Both the position numbers and the translations under genes were made by a program. From Crocinitomicaceae bacterium (GTDB taxonomy: Bacteria; Bacteroidota; Bacteroidia; Flavobacteriales_D; Crocinitomicaceae), in contig JAURHO010000109.1 of NCBI GenBank assembly GCA_030833265.1, forward strand, positions 1 through 5,679: DNA of 5,679 nt. The letters are read 5' to 3'. Positions 1 to 5,113 of the stretch are shown one piece after another. A model generated the notes under the pieces. It saw nothing but the letters and a program-made list of their open reading frames with translations. It had not been told where the DNA came from and did not search any database. Positions within the stretch are counted from its first letter, which is position 1; every line of letters starts with the position of its first letter.

Positions 1-488
1 AAATCACGAAGTTTTTTAACGCGCTCTTTGCGCTCTTTCGGCAAATAACCGTGAAAAGTAAATTGTTGTCCGTTAAAACCACTACCCATTAAGGCTAATA
101 AAATTGAGGATGGGCCAACAAGTGGTTTGATCTGAATTTGTTGCGTGTGCGCCAAGTGTACCAAAGCTGCTCCTGGGTCAGCAACACCTGGGCAACCTGC
201 TTCAGAAATAATGCCTATATCTACTCCTTTGATTAAGAATAACAGCAGATCCATAAGTTCAGATTCTTTTGTATTCTTATTGACGATTCTGAACGTGCAG
301 TCATCAATAGGGAAATTGCGGTCCATTTTTCGCAATAAACGGCGTGCACTTTTGATTTCTTCCACCGCAAAAACTCTGAGTTGTGTTGCAATTTGCATCA
401 CGTCTTGTGGTAGAATATCTTGTGTGCTTTCCCCTCCTAAAGTGTTAGGAATAAGGTAGATAGAACCTTTTGCTTGTTTTAAAGCCAT
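1..488 (-). CDS. RsmI-like SAM-dependent methyltransferase (tetrapyrrole methylase fold), 3' end cut by window edge
   Basis: I translated this minus-strand frame by hand from the ATG at 488-486; it stays open for 162 codons to the window edge, so the C-terminus is missing. Residues 8-19 (GSIYLIPNTLGG) resemble the first strand of RsmI-type enzymes. Residues 42-52 (VEEIKSARRLL) match the usual 'AEDTRHTRKLL' segment. Residues 92-106 (GIISEAGCPGVADPG) are the family hallmark GxxSDAGxPxxxDPG, and residues 125-137 (GPSSILLALMGSG) plus 143-156 (FTFHGYLPKERKER) match the second conserved block. The family binds S-adenosylmethionine. RsmI itself 2'-O-methylates C1402 of 16S rRNA, but the divergent N-terminus suggests the second RsmI-like paralogue common in Bacteroidota, whose substrate I cannot name. 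It starts 1 nt after the phosphatase stop codon, so translational coupling is likely. The adjacent GCGCTCTTT duplication at 21-38 simply encodes a repeated KER. Confidence 0.9.
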   Translation of the reverse strand, partial: MALKQAKGSIYLIPNTLGGESTQDILPQDVMQIATQLRVFAVEEIKSARRLLRKMDRNFPIDDCTFRIVNKNTKESELMDLLLFLIKGVDIGIISEAGCPGVADPGAALVHLAHTQQIQIKPLVGPSSILLALMGSGFNGQQFTFHGYLPKERKERVKKLRD

Positions 489-489
489 G

Positions 490-963
490 TTAATTGGTTT
501 GTTTTTGAAGTTGGCTTATAAAGGCAGCCGTTGCACGATCGAGAAGGTCATATACATATTGAAAATCAGCAGCTGTTCCGTAGTAAGGATCTGGTACTTC
601 TTCAATATTTTCTTCAGGAAGGTAATTTAATAAAAGTTGAACTTTTGATTTTGCATTTTCATCTGGGGCCAAAGCAAATACATTGCGATAATTTGAATGA
701 TCCATCACGAGGATGTAATCAAAATCATGAAAATCTTGACGAGTGAATTGGCGAGCCCTTAAAAAATCTATGGGTGTTCCATTTTGTGAACCCGTTTTGA
801 TCATGCGTTTGTCTGGTGCCGCACCTACATGATAATTGGCAGTACCTGCAGAATCAACGGCAACATTGAGTTGAAGATTTGCTACTTTTTGTCTGAGTAA
901 GCCATCTGCCATTGGTGAACGACAAATATTCCCAAGACAAACCATTAAAACGCGAATACTCAA
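490..963 (-). CDS. Low-molecular-weight protein tyrosine phosphatase
   Basis: This 157-residue protein has the normal length for the family. Residues 9-16 (CLGNICRS) form the CX5R phosphate-binding loop, with Cys9 the expected nucleophile and Arg15 the phosphate-binding arginine, followed by the usual PMA. Asp125 in VPDPYYG (123-129) is the expected general acid. Residues 38-40 (SAG) and 87-90 (MDHS) are further family landmarks. Such enzymes are cytoplasmic and dephosphorylate tyrosine on proteins, often partners of bacterial tyrosine kinases; no kinase is visible here. The start is TTG at 963-961: the only nearby ATG (codon 7) would remove the beta-strand leading into the P-loop, and I see no ATG in the few in-frame codons read just upstream. 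The gene begins 4 nt after the dnaA stop and ends 1 nt before the methyltransferase start, so it probably depends on the dnaA transcript. The physiological substrate is unknown. Confidence 0.93.
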   Translation of the reverse strand: MSIRVLMVCLGNICRSPMADGLLRQKVANLQLNVAVDSAGTANYHVGAAPDKRMIKTGSQNGTPIDFLRARQFTRQDFHDFDYILVMDHSNYRNVFALAPDENAKSKVQLLLNYLPEENIEEVPDPYYGTAADFQYVYDLLDRATAAFISQLQKQTN

Positions 964-967
964 GGTC

Positions 968-2398
968 TTATTGAATGGTGAGTTTTTTCTCTAATTCTTC
1001 AAGATAGTGACGGAACTGTTTGTCAGTTTCTGAAAGATTCACAACTGTACGACAAGCATGGAGTACGGTTGCGTGATCTTTACCACCGCAATGTGCACCG
1101 ATGCTGGCAAGTGAAGATTTCGTCATTTTCTTAGAGAAATACATAGAAATTTGACGTGCCTGAACAACCTCACGCTTGCGCGTTTTTGATTTGAGCATCT
1201 CGATAGGAAGATCGAAATAATCACAGACAACTTTTTGAATGTATTCAATAGAAACTTCTCTGGCCGTGCTTCTTACAAATTTGTCAACCATTTGCTTCGC
1301 TAATTCTAGCGTGATGGCTTTTTTGTTTAAAGAAGCTTGTGCAAGAAGGGTATTGAGTGCGCCTTCAATTTCACGCACATTTGTATTGATAGAATAAGCA
1401 AGGTATTCTACAACTTCACGAGGAAGTTCGATACCACTGCCGTACATTTTCTTTTCAAGGATGGCAATACGGGTTTCGAGGTCTGGTGTTCCGAGGTCTG
1501 CAGAGAGGCCCCATTTGAAACGAGACAACAAACGTTGTTCCATGCCTTGCATTTCAACTGGCGCTTTGTCTGATGTTAGGACAATTTGCTTCCCGTTTTG
1601 GTGCAAGTGATTGAAAATGCTAAAGAAAACATCTTGGGTACGTTCTTTTCCGGCAAAGAATTGAACATCATCAATAATTAGGACGTCAATCATTTGATAG
1701 AAATGAATGAAGTCATTGGTAGTTTGATTTTTGATCGCATCGATGAACTGATGCGCAAACTTTTCTGATTGAACGTAAAGAACGGTTTTGTTTGGGAAAT
1801 TTTCCTTGATGGCAATTCCGATGGAATGCGCAAGGTGTGTTTTTCCGAGACCAACACCGCCGTATAATAATAAAGGGTTGAATGCTGTGCCACCCGGCTT
1901 GTTTGCTACGGCAAAACCTGAAGCTCTGGCCAAACGGTTGCACTCGCCTTCTACAAAGTTCTCAAAGGTAAAGTTCGGAATCAGATTAGATTCGATGTTT
2001 ACTTTTTTGAGACCTGGAATAACAAAAGGATTGCGAATTTGCTTTTCGTTAACATTAATTGGCATGTTAACGGGTGCATTTTTTAAACTACTTGCATTAC
2101 TTGTAGGGAGCTTGACAGTATAAGGATTGCGAGACTGCGTGTTATTTTCCATAACAATGCTGTACTCTAAAGTTCCTTCTTGACCAAGTTCTTTCTTGAT
2201 TACTTTTCGTAATAAAGTAATGTAATGTTGCTCAAGCCATTCATAAAAGAAATGCGAAGGGACTTGAATGGTCAAAATATGGCCCTCTAACTTAACAGGG
2301 ACAATTGGCTCAAACCAAGTTTTAAAGGCCTGCAAAGAAATGTTGTCTTTGATGACTTTCAAACAGGATTCCCACGCACTTTCGTGACTTGTATTCAT
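968..2398 (-). CDS. dnaA: Chromosomal replication initiator protein DnaA
   Basis: DnaA binds DnaA boxes at the origin, forms an ATP-dependent filament and melts the origin DNA for helicase loading. All four domains are visible. Domain I is residues 1 to about 84 (W28 in FKTWFEP, then the PSHFFYEWLEQHY segment). A polar, Asn-rich linker runs to about 138. The AAA+ domain III covers about 139-355: Walker A GGVGLGKT at 180-187, Walker B IIDDVQF at 241-247, sensor 1 TSD at 275-277, Box VII RLLSRFKWG at 289-297 with Arg293 as the likely arginine finger, and sensor 2 Arg342 in NVREIEGAL. Domain IV (about 376-476) carries the basic loop KSKTRKRE (403-410) and the DNA-binding signature CGGKDHATVLHAC at 437-449. 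The length of 476 is normal for Bacteroidota. The ATG at 2398-2396 is well placed for domain I. There is no Shine-Dalgarno sequence. It heads a minus-strand cluster with the phosphatase and methyltransferase and diverges from the thioesterase gene. Confidence 0.99.
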   Translation of the reverse strand: MNTSHESAWESCLKVIKDNISLQAFKTWFEPIVPVKLEGHILTIQVPSHFFYEWLEQHYITLLRKVIKKELGQEGTLEYSIVMENNTQSRNPYTVKLPTSNASSLKNAPVNMPINVNEKQIRNPFVIPGLKKVNIESNLIPNFTFENFVEGECNRLARASGFAVANKPGGTAFNPLLLYGGVGLGKTHLAHSIGIAIKENFPNKTVLYVQSEKFAHQFIDAIKNQTTNDFIHFYQMIDVLIIDDVQFFAGKERTQDVFFSIFNHLHQNGKQIVLTSDKAPVEMQGMEQRLLSRFKWGLSADLGTPDLETRIAILEKKMYGSGIELPREVVEYLAYSINTNVREIEGALNTLLAQASLNKKAITLELAKQMVDKFVRSTAREVSIEYIQKVVCDYFDLPIEMLKSKTRKREVVQARQISMYFSKKMTKSSLASIGAHCGGKDHATVLHACRTVVNLSETDKQFRHYLEELEKKLTIQ

Positions 2399-2430
2399 AG
2401 TAGTTCAGTTGTTCTCGTTAGTTTGTGTAA

Positions 2431-2449
2431 TTTTCGCTGGAGGCGAAAA
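2431..2449 (-). promoter_or_regulatory. Small hairpin in the dnaA leader
   Basis: TTTTCGC (2431-2437) and GCGAAAA (2443-2449) are perfect 7-bp inverted arms around a 5-nt loop. On the minus strand the structure sits about 32 nt before the dnaA ATG, so it would fall in the 5' untranslated region if transcription begins further upstream. No U-run follows it on that strand, so it is not a classical terminator. It might affect dnaA mRNA stability or translation. It contains the only GC-rich stretch in this gap. Confidence 0.4.
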
Positions 2450-2484
2450 GTTGGGTGAAATAATGAGAGAACAAATATTTACAT

Positions 2485-2533
2485 AAAAAAGTGAAAAAAA
2501 AAGTCGGTTACCTATTGATTATTAAAAAAAAAA
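2485..2533. other. Phased A-tracts, probable intrinsically curved DNA
   Basis: Three A-runs lie at 2485-2490 (6 A), 2494-2502 (9 A) and 2524-2533 (10 A). Their centres are about 10.5 and 30.5 bp apart, close to one and three helical turns, which is the arrangement known to bend DNA. They sit in the middle of the divergent intergenic region, where curvature could assist promoters on either side. A T-run with two AATATT copies follows at 2545-2561. No protein-coding potential is seen in 2399-2633. Confidence 0.5.
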
Positions 2534-2559
2534 TACTTGTCAGTAATATTTTTTTAATA

Positions 2560-2592
2560 TTGGTCAAAATGCCCGACACCTTGGTAAATTTA
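2560..2592 (+). promoter_or_regulatory. Candidate Bacteroidota-type promoter for the thioesterase operon
   Basis: A TTG at 2560-2562 is followed, after 22 bp, by TAAATTTA at 2585-2592. The known Bacteroidota vegetative promoter has a -33 TTG-containing element and a -7 element TAnnTTTG, 17-23 bp apart; the -7 here matches at all fixed positions except the last (A for G). It would give a leader of roughly 35 nt before the ATG at 2634. This is a motif match only. Confidence 0.4.
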
Positions 2593-2612
2593 CGATAGAG
2601 TAAAGGATTACA

Positions 2613-2620
2613 CAAATATA
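2613..2620 (-). promoter_or_regulatory. Candidate -7 promoter element for the dnaA cluster
   Basis: The minus strand reads TATATTTG here, an exact match to TAnnTTTG. No TTG lies at the right distance upstream, so the -33 half is missing or degenerate. Transcription from it would give dnaA a leader of about 205-210 nt that includes the phased A-tracts and the hairpin at 2431-2449. It overlaps the right arm of the 10-bp inverted repeat and the leader of the divergent thioesterase gene, so the two transcription units would overlap at their 5' ends. Confidence 0.3.
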
Positions 2621-2633
2621 AATGCACTAAATC

Positions 2634-3059
2634 ATGACTAATTCTAGTAGCGCCGATTCTGGCACTTTGAAGTTTTCAACAAAATTGCGCGTGCGCTATG
2701 CCGAAACCGACAAAATGGGCTTCTGTTATTATGGAAATTACGCCAGTTATTTTGAAGTGGCAAGGGTAGAGGCGCTCCGTGAAAAAGGTATTTCATATAA
2801 AGAATTGGAAGATGCTGGCATCTTGTTGCCCGTCACTCATTTTGAAATCAGGTATTTTCAGGCAGCTAAATACGATGAGCTTTTAGAGATCAAAACTCAA
2901 ATTACACTATTAAAAGGCGTCAGAATCGCATTTGCCTATCAAACCTACAACGAACAAGGTACTTTATTAAATGAAGCGACAACCGAATTAGTTTTTGTCC
3001 AAGCAGCAACGCTTAAACCAATGGCAATTCCTACTTTTATCATCGATCAACTCCAATAA
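2634..3059 (+). CDS. Hotdog-fold acyl-CoA thioesterase (4HBT / YbgC-FadM type)
   Basis: This 141-residue protein has the usual length for single-domain 4-hydroxybenzoyl-CoA-thioesterase-like enzymes. Residues 19-36 (RVRYAETDKMGFCYYGNY) form the signature segment, with Asp26 at the catalytic position, followed by the long hotdog helix (about 37-52, ASYFEVARVEALREKG). The later strands EIRYFQAAKYDELLEIKT (71-88) and ATTELVFVQ (115-123) complete the fold. The family hydrolyses acyl-CoA thioesters in the cytoplasm; the chain length or substrate cannot be read from sequence. It starts at the ATG after an A/T-rich leader with no Shine-Dalgarno sequence. It diverges from dnaA and is followed 16 nt downstream by the ureohydrolase gene, so the two are probably one operon, although no shared pathway is obvious. 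Confidence 0.93.
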   Translation: MTNSSSADSGTLKFSTKLRVRYAETDKMGFCYYGNYASYFEVARVEALREKGISYKELEDAGILLPVTHFEIRYFQAAKYDELLEIKTQITLLKGVRIAFAYQTYNEQGTLLNEATTELVFVQAATLKPMAIPTFIIDQLQ

Positions 3060-3075
3060 TCAATTCTTCGAACTC

Positions 3076-4026
3076 ATGGCAGCATTTGAATTTAAACGCT
3101 TCGACCAAAGCACTAAAAAATTGAATTACCTACAGCGCCCAGGTGAGACTCGCTTGGGTTCAGTTTTACAAGAAAGTAAGCTTAACAAAGCGAAGTATGT
3201 GCTTATTGGAATAGAGGAAAATGCAGGGCCTCAAGCCAATATGGGCAGGGTGGGCAGTGAAAATGCTTTCAATGCATTTTTTCGCGTCTTTTTAAATACG
3301 CAAGTTCACGAAGAGCAAACCATGCATGAGTTGGCCTACCTCGGCAAGATTGTGCAATTGAAATCGCCGCAAGATCAAATGGAGGCCACAAGTATGGTTG
3401 CTGAGCTCGACGAATTGCTTTTCAACACGCTACTCGAGCACCTTCGTGCCGATCAAATTCCGATCATAGTTGGTGGGGGTCATAATAATGCTTTACCATT
3501 GATCCGCTGGGCCGCTCAAAATGCACCAATTAGTATTGTAAATATAGATGCCCATGCCGATCTTCGAACGACAGAAAAGCGCCACAGTGGCAATTCGTTT
3601 TCAACGGCTATGCAGGAAGGGCACATTCAACAATATGGTGTATTTGGTTTACATGAGGCCTTTAATAACCAATGGATTCGCGAGCAACTTCAACAAGCAA
3701 ACTGTGTTTACCGTTTTTATGAAGCGTATCTTCAAGGGCCTTTTCAGTTACAGGAGGATGTTTCCAATTTTATTCAGCATCAGACGGCTGCTGTAGGTTT
3801 AGAAATTGACATGGATGCAATTTCAAATATGCCGAGTTCGGCGCAAAGCCCTTCTGGTTGGCGCTTAGATGATATCCGAAGCTTAATTTATAAGATTGGA
3901 CACTTAAAGCCAACAATTGCATACCTGAATCTTACTGAAGCGGCGCCGCTTAACGAGACCGATGACCTTATTGTAGGGAAAGCCCTGACTTATTTGGTCC
4001 GAGATTTCATCAAAGCGATGAAATAA
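3076..4026 (+). CDS. Formimidoylglutamase-like ureohydrolase (arginase family)
   Basis: The 316-residue product belongs to the arginase/agmatinase/formimidoylglutamase superfamily, which uses a binuclear Mn centre to hydrolyse guanidino or formimino C-N bonds. All expected metal ligands are present: His136 in GGGH (133-136), Asp158, His160 and Asp162 in NIDAHADLR (156-164), and Asp245 and Asp247 in LEIDMDAI (242-249). HSGNSF (170-175) matches the substrate-pocket HSGNxF segment, and Glu288 in NLTEAAP lies where arginases carry a conserved Glu. The GGGHN wording instead of GGDHS points to the Bacteroidota group usually annotated as formimidoylglutamase (HutG; N-formimino-L-glutamate to glutamate and formamide), the last step of one histidine degradation route. 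No other hut gene is in view, so the substrate is not certain. I chose the ATG at 3076 over a TTG at 2995, which would overlap the thioesterase and add 27 unrelated residues. A hairpin terminator follows directly. Confidence 0.87.
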   Translation: MAAFEFKRFDQSTKKLNYLQRPGETRLGSVLQESKLNKAKYVLIGIEENAGPQANMGRVGSENAFNAFFRVFLNTQVHEEQTMHELAYLGKIVQLKSPQDQMEATSMVAELDELLFNTLLEHLRADQIPIIVGGGHNNALPLIRWAAQNAPISIVNIDAHADLRTTEKRHSGNSFSTAMQEGHIQQYGVFGLHEAFNNQWIREQLQQANCVYRFYEAYLQGPFQLQEDVSNFIQHQTAAVGLEIDMDAISNMPSSAQSPSGWRLDDIRSLIYKIGHLKPTIAYLNLTEAAPLNETDDLIVGKALTYLVRDFIKAMK

Positions 4027-4028
4027 AA

Positions 4029-4053
4029 AAAGAGAGGCACTGGGCCTCCCTTT
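4029..4053 (+). terminator. Hairpin terminator after the ureohydrolase gene, possibly bidirectional
   Basis: AAAGAGAGGC (4029-4038) pairs with GCCTCCCTTT (4044-4053) around the loop ACTGG, giving a 10-bp stem with one A-C mismatch. It begins 3 nt after the stop codon. On the plus strand the trailing U-run is short (TTTAAAA). On the minus strand the stem is followed by seven T (complement of 4025-4031), so it is a better canonical Rho-independent terminator for leftward transcription. Confidence 0.7.
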
Positions 4054-4055
4054 AA

Positions 4056-4128
4056 AATTAACCTGTAGCAAAGTTAATTGAGTTGCTGCTTCTACGGCAA
4101 TTCTACACAAGAGTTACATACAATTAAC
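4056..4128. repeat. Three-copy AATTAAC inverted repeat cluster
   Basis: AATTAAC occurs at 4056-4062 and 4122-4128 and in reverse complement (GTTAATT) at 4073-4079. The first two facing copies form a 7-bp inverted repeat with a 10-nt spacer; GTTAATTG (4073-4080) and CAATTAAC (4121-4128) form an 8-bp inverted repeat across 40 nt. They lie between the terminator and the candidate promoter of the next gene, where a repressor or activator could bind. Alternatively it is AT-rich coincidence. Confidence 0.4.
4069..4100 (-). promoter_or_regulatory. Candidate leftward Bacteroidota-type promoter in the intergenic gap
   Basis: On the minus strand a TTG (complement of 4098-4100) is followed after 21 bp by TAACTTTG (complement of 4069-4076), an exact TAnnTTTG match with correct spacing. 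It points toward the T-run side of the terminator hairpin at 4029-4053, so a transcript starting near 4063 would end almost at once. No gene lies leftward on that strand until 2398. It may drive a very short or antisense RNA, or be a chance match. Confidence 0.3.
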
Positions 4129-4130
4129 AC

Positions 4131-4163
4131 TTGACCCTTGAAAAAGATCCTTTCATACATTTT
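4131..4163 (+). promoter_or_regulatory. Candidate promoter for the SirB1-like gene
   Basis: TTG at 4131-4133 and TACATTTT at 4156-4163 are separated by 22 bp, the same spacing as in the thioesterase promoter candidate. The -7 element matches TAnnTTTG at all fixed positions but the last. It would give a leader of about 27 nt before the ATG at 4197. A second, exact -7 match lies nearer the gene (4183-4190). Confidence 0.35.
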
Positions 4164-4182
4164 CTAGTGTGACCACGGCGTC

Positions 4183-4190
4183 TATTTTTG
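4183..4190 (+). promoter_or_regulatory. Exact TAnnTTTG element just before the SirB1-like start codon
   Basis: TATTTTTG ends 6 nt before the ATG at 4197. If it is the active -7 element, transcription would begin at or next to the start codon, giving a leaderless or nearly leaderless mRNA. No TTG is found 17-23 bp upstream, which weakens the case. The identical octamer lies before the pepT start. Confidence 0.25.
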
Positions 4191-4196
4191 TGTCAG

Positions 4197-5072
4197 ATGG
4201 ATCAGCAAACGACTATTCAAGCACTAGTTCGCCTTATGGACGATCCTGACGAGCTCATATTTCAGCAGGTCAGGCAAGAGCTCATGAACATGGGTACTGA
4301 AGTAATTCCGCATCTCGAAAGTTCTTGGGAGCAGGATTATTATGGTTTGCTCTTTCAAGATCGCATTGAAAACGTGATCCATGACATCCAATTTGAAGAA
4401 GTCAAGTCACAATTGAAAGCTTGGTTGCATTCTGCCGATAAGGACTTATTAAAAGGTGCAGTTATTATTGCAAAATTTCAGTATCCCGGTCTAGAAGAAC
4501 AGCATGTCTTGAATCAAATTCAAATGATTCGCCGCGACATTTGGTTAGAACTCAATGACCACCAAACTGCTTTTGAACAGGTCAAAATTTTCAATCGGAT
4601 TTTCTTTGGCATGCACCGTTTCAAAGGAGCTAGCCATCAAGTGCCATCGCCACATCATTCCTTGATCAATGTGGTGCTCGAAAACAAAAAAGGCAATCCT
4701 TTAAGTCTTTGCTTGTTGTATAGTGTAATTGCACAGTCCCTGGATTTACCAATTTATGGTGTGAATCTACCCAACCACTTCGTTTTGGCTTATATGGATA
4801 GCAAGCACTCTGCTTTGGGCATGAACAACGAAGATGACTACGGGGTTTTGTTTTACATCAATGCCTTCGCTAAAGGAAGTATTTTTGATGCCAACGAAAT
4901 CAAGACTTTTCTAAAAGGCATCCATCTGAATCCGGAACGTAGCTATTTTGAACCCTGTTCGAATTCGGCGATTTTAAAAAGAATGCTGACCAATCTGATT
5001 TACGCCTTTCAGCAAGCAGGAGCCGCTCAAAAAGTGAACGAACTTCAAGAGTTACGTGCTTTAATCCCTTAA
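4197..5072 (+). CDS. SirB1-family transglutaminase-like protein
   Basis: The 291-residue product resembles the SirB1 / Transglut_core2 family. The first 70 residues look helical and HEAT-like (LVRLMDDPDELIFQQVRQEL at 10-29). Residues 156-199 carry the family core: a GNPLSL segment at 166-171, the helix LLYSVIAQSLDLP (173-185), then GVNLPNHFVLAY (188-199). His194 sits at the transglutaminase His position, but no Cys occupies the usual nucleophile site after Gly166, and the segment where an Asp-Pro-Phe would be expected reads NAF (222-224). This suggests a non-peptidase, binding or scaffold role, as is thought for many SirB1 relatives; the cellular role is unknown. The C-terminus (RMLTNLIYAFQQAGAAQKV) fits the repeat-like tail of the family. 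No signal peptide is seen. I chose the ATG at 4197; a TTG at 4188 would add three residues. It is followed by pepT after 41 nt. Confidence 0.82.
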   Translation: MDQQTTIQALVRLMDDPDELIFQQVRQELMNMGTEVIPHLESSWEQDYYGLLFQDRIENVIHDIQFEEVKSQLKAWLHSADKDLLKGAVIIAKFQYPGLEEQHVLNQIQMIRRDIWLELNDHQTAFEQVKIFNRIFFGMHRFKGASHQVPSPHHSLINVVLENKKGNPLSLCLLYSVIAQSLDLPIYGVNLPNHFVLAYMDSKHSALGMNNEDDYGVLFYINAFAKGSIFDANEIKTFLKGIHLNPERSYFEPCSNSAILKRMLTNLIYAFQQAGAAQKVNELQELRALIP

Positions 5073-5092
5073 TACAATTGGACATTTCTTTG

Positions 5093-5100
5093 TATTTTTG
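5093..5100 (+). promoter_or_regulatory. Exact TAnnTTTG element before pepT
   Basis: TATTTTTG, an exact -7 match, ends 13 nt before the pepT ATG, in the 41-nt gap after the SirB1-like gene. A TTG at 5078-5080 is only 12 bp upstream, too close for the usual -33 spacing. If used, pepT would have its own transcript with a leader of only about 5-10 nt; otherwise it is co-transcribed with the upstream gene. There is no terminator hairpin in the gap. Confidence 0.3.
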
Positions 5101-5113
5101 ACTAAAACAAAGC

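Larger units (their letters stand above)
2422..2616. repeat. 10-bp inverted repeat spanning the dnaA/thioesterase divergent region
   Basis: TTTGTGTAAT at 2422-2431 and its exact reverse complement ATTACACAAA at 2607-2616 are separated by 175 bp. One arm lies 23 bp before the dnaA start codon and the other 17 bp before the thioesterase start codon. The arms do not extend beyond 10 bp. The core TTACACA resembles a DnaA box (TTATNCACA) only distantly, with two bases missing. It could be a paired operator site serving both divergent genes, or chance in an AT-rich region. Function is inferred only from position. Confidence 0.45.

Noticed and set aside
21..38. Tandem duplication GCGCTCTTT x2
   Set aside because: It encodes a repeated Lys-Glu-Arg at the end of a conserved basic segment of the methyltransferase; only two copies, no sign of a non-coding role.
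145..459. 104-codon plus-strand open frame
   Set aside because: It lies entirely opposite the RsmI-like methyltransferase, whose conserved motifs are clear; the plus-strand product is low-complexity without recognisable motifs.
1788..2123. 111-codon plus-strand open frame inside dnaA
   Set aside because: It is antisense to the DnaA Walker A region and linker, with no independent motif or start context.
2534..2561. Short AATATT and TACT/AGTA inverted repeats
   Set aside because: The arms are 4-6 bp of A/T-rich sequence and AATATT is itself palindromic, so chance is a sufficient explanation.
2399..2633. Possible oriC next to dnaA
   Set aside because: It is AT-rich, but I found no sequence close to the DnaA box TTATNCACA on either strand; the best fragments match only about 5 of 9 bases. 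No dnaN or other origin marker is near.
2995..3075. Upstream TTG start extending the ureohydrolase by 27 residues
   Set aside because: It overlaps the thioesterase C-terminus, and the extra residues look like a shifted-frame reading of that gene. The ATG at 3076 gives a normal family N-terminus.
3904..4110. 68-codon minus-strand frame running from the intergenic gap into the ureohydrolase
   Set aside because: Most of it is antisense to the ureohydrolase C-terminus, it reads through the terminator hairpin, and the peptide has no recognisable features.
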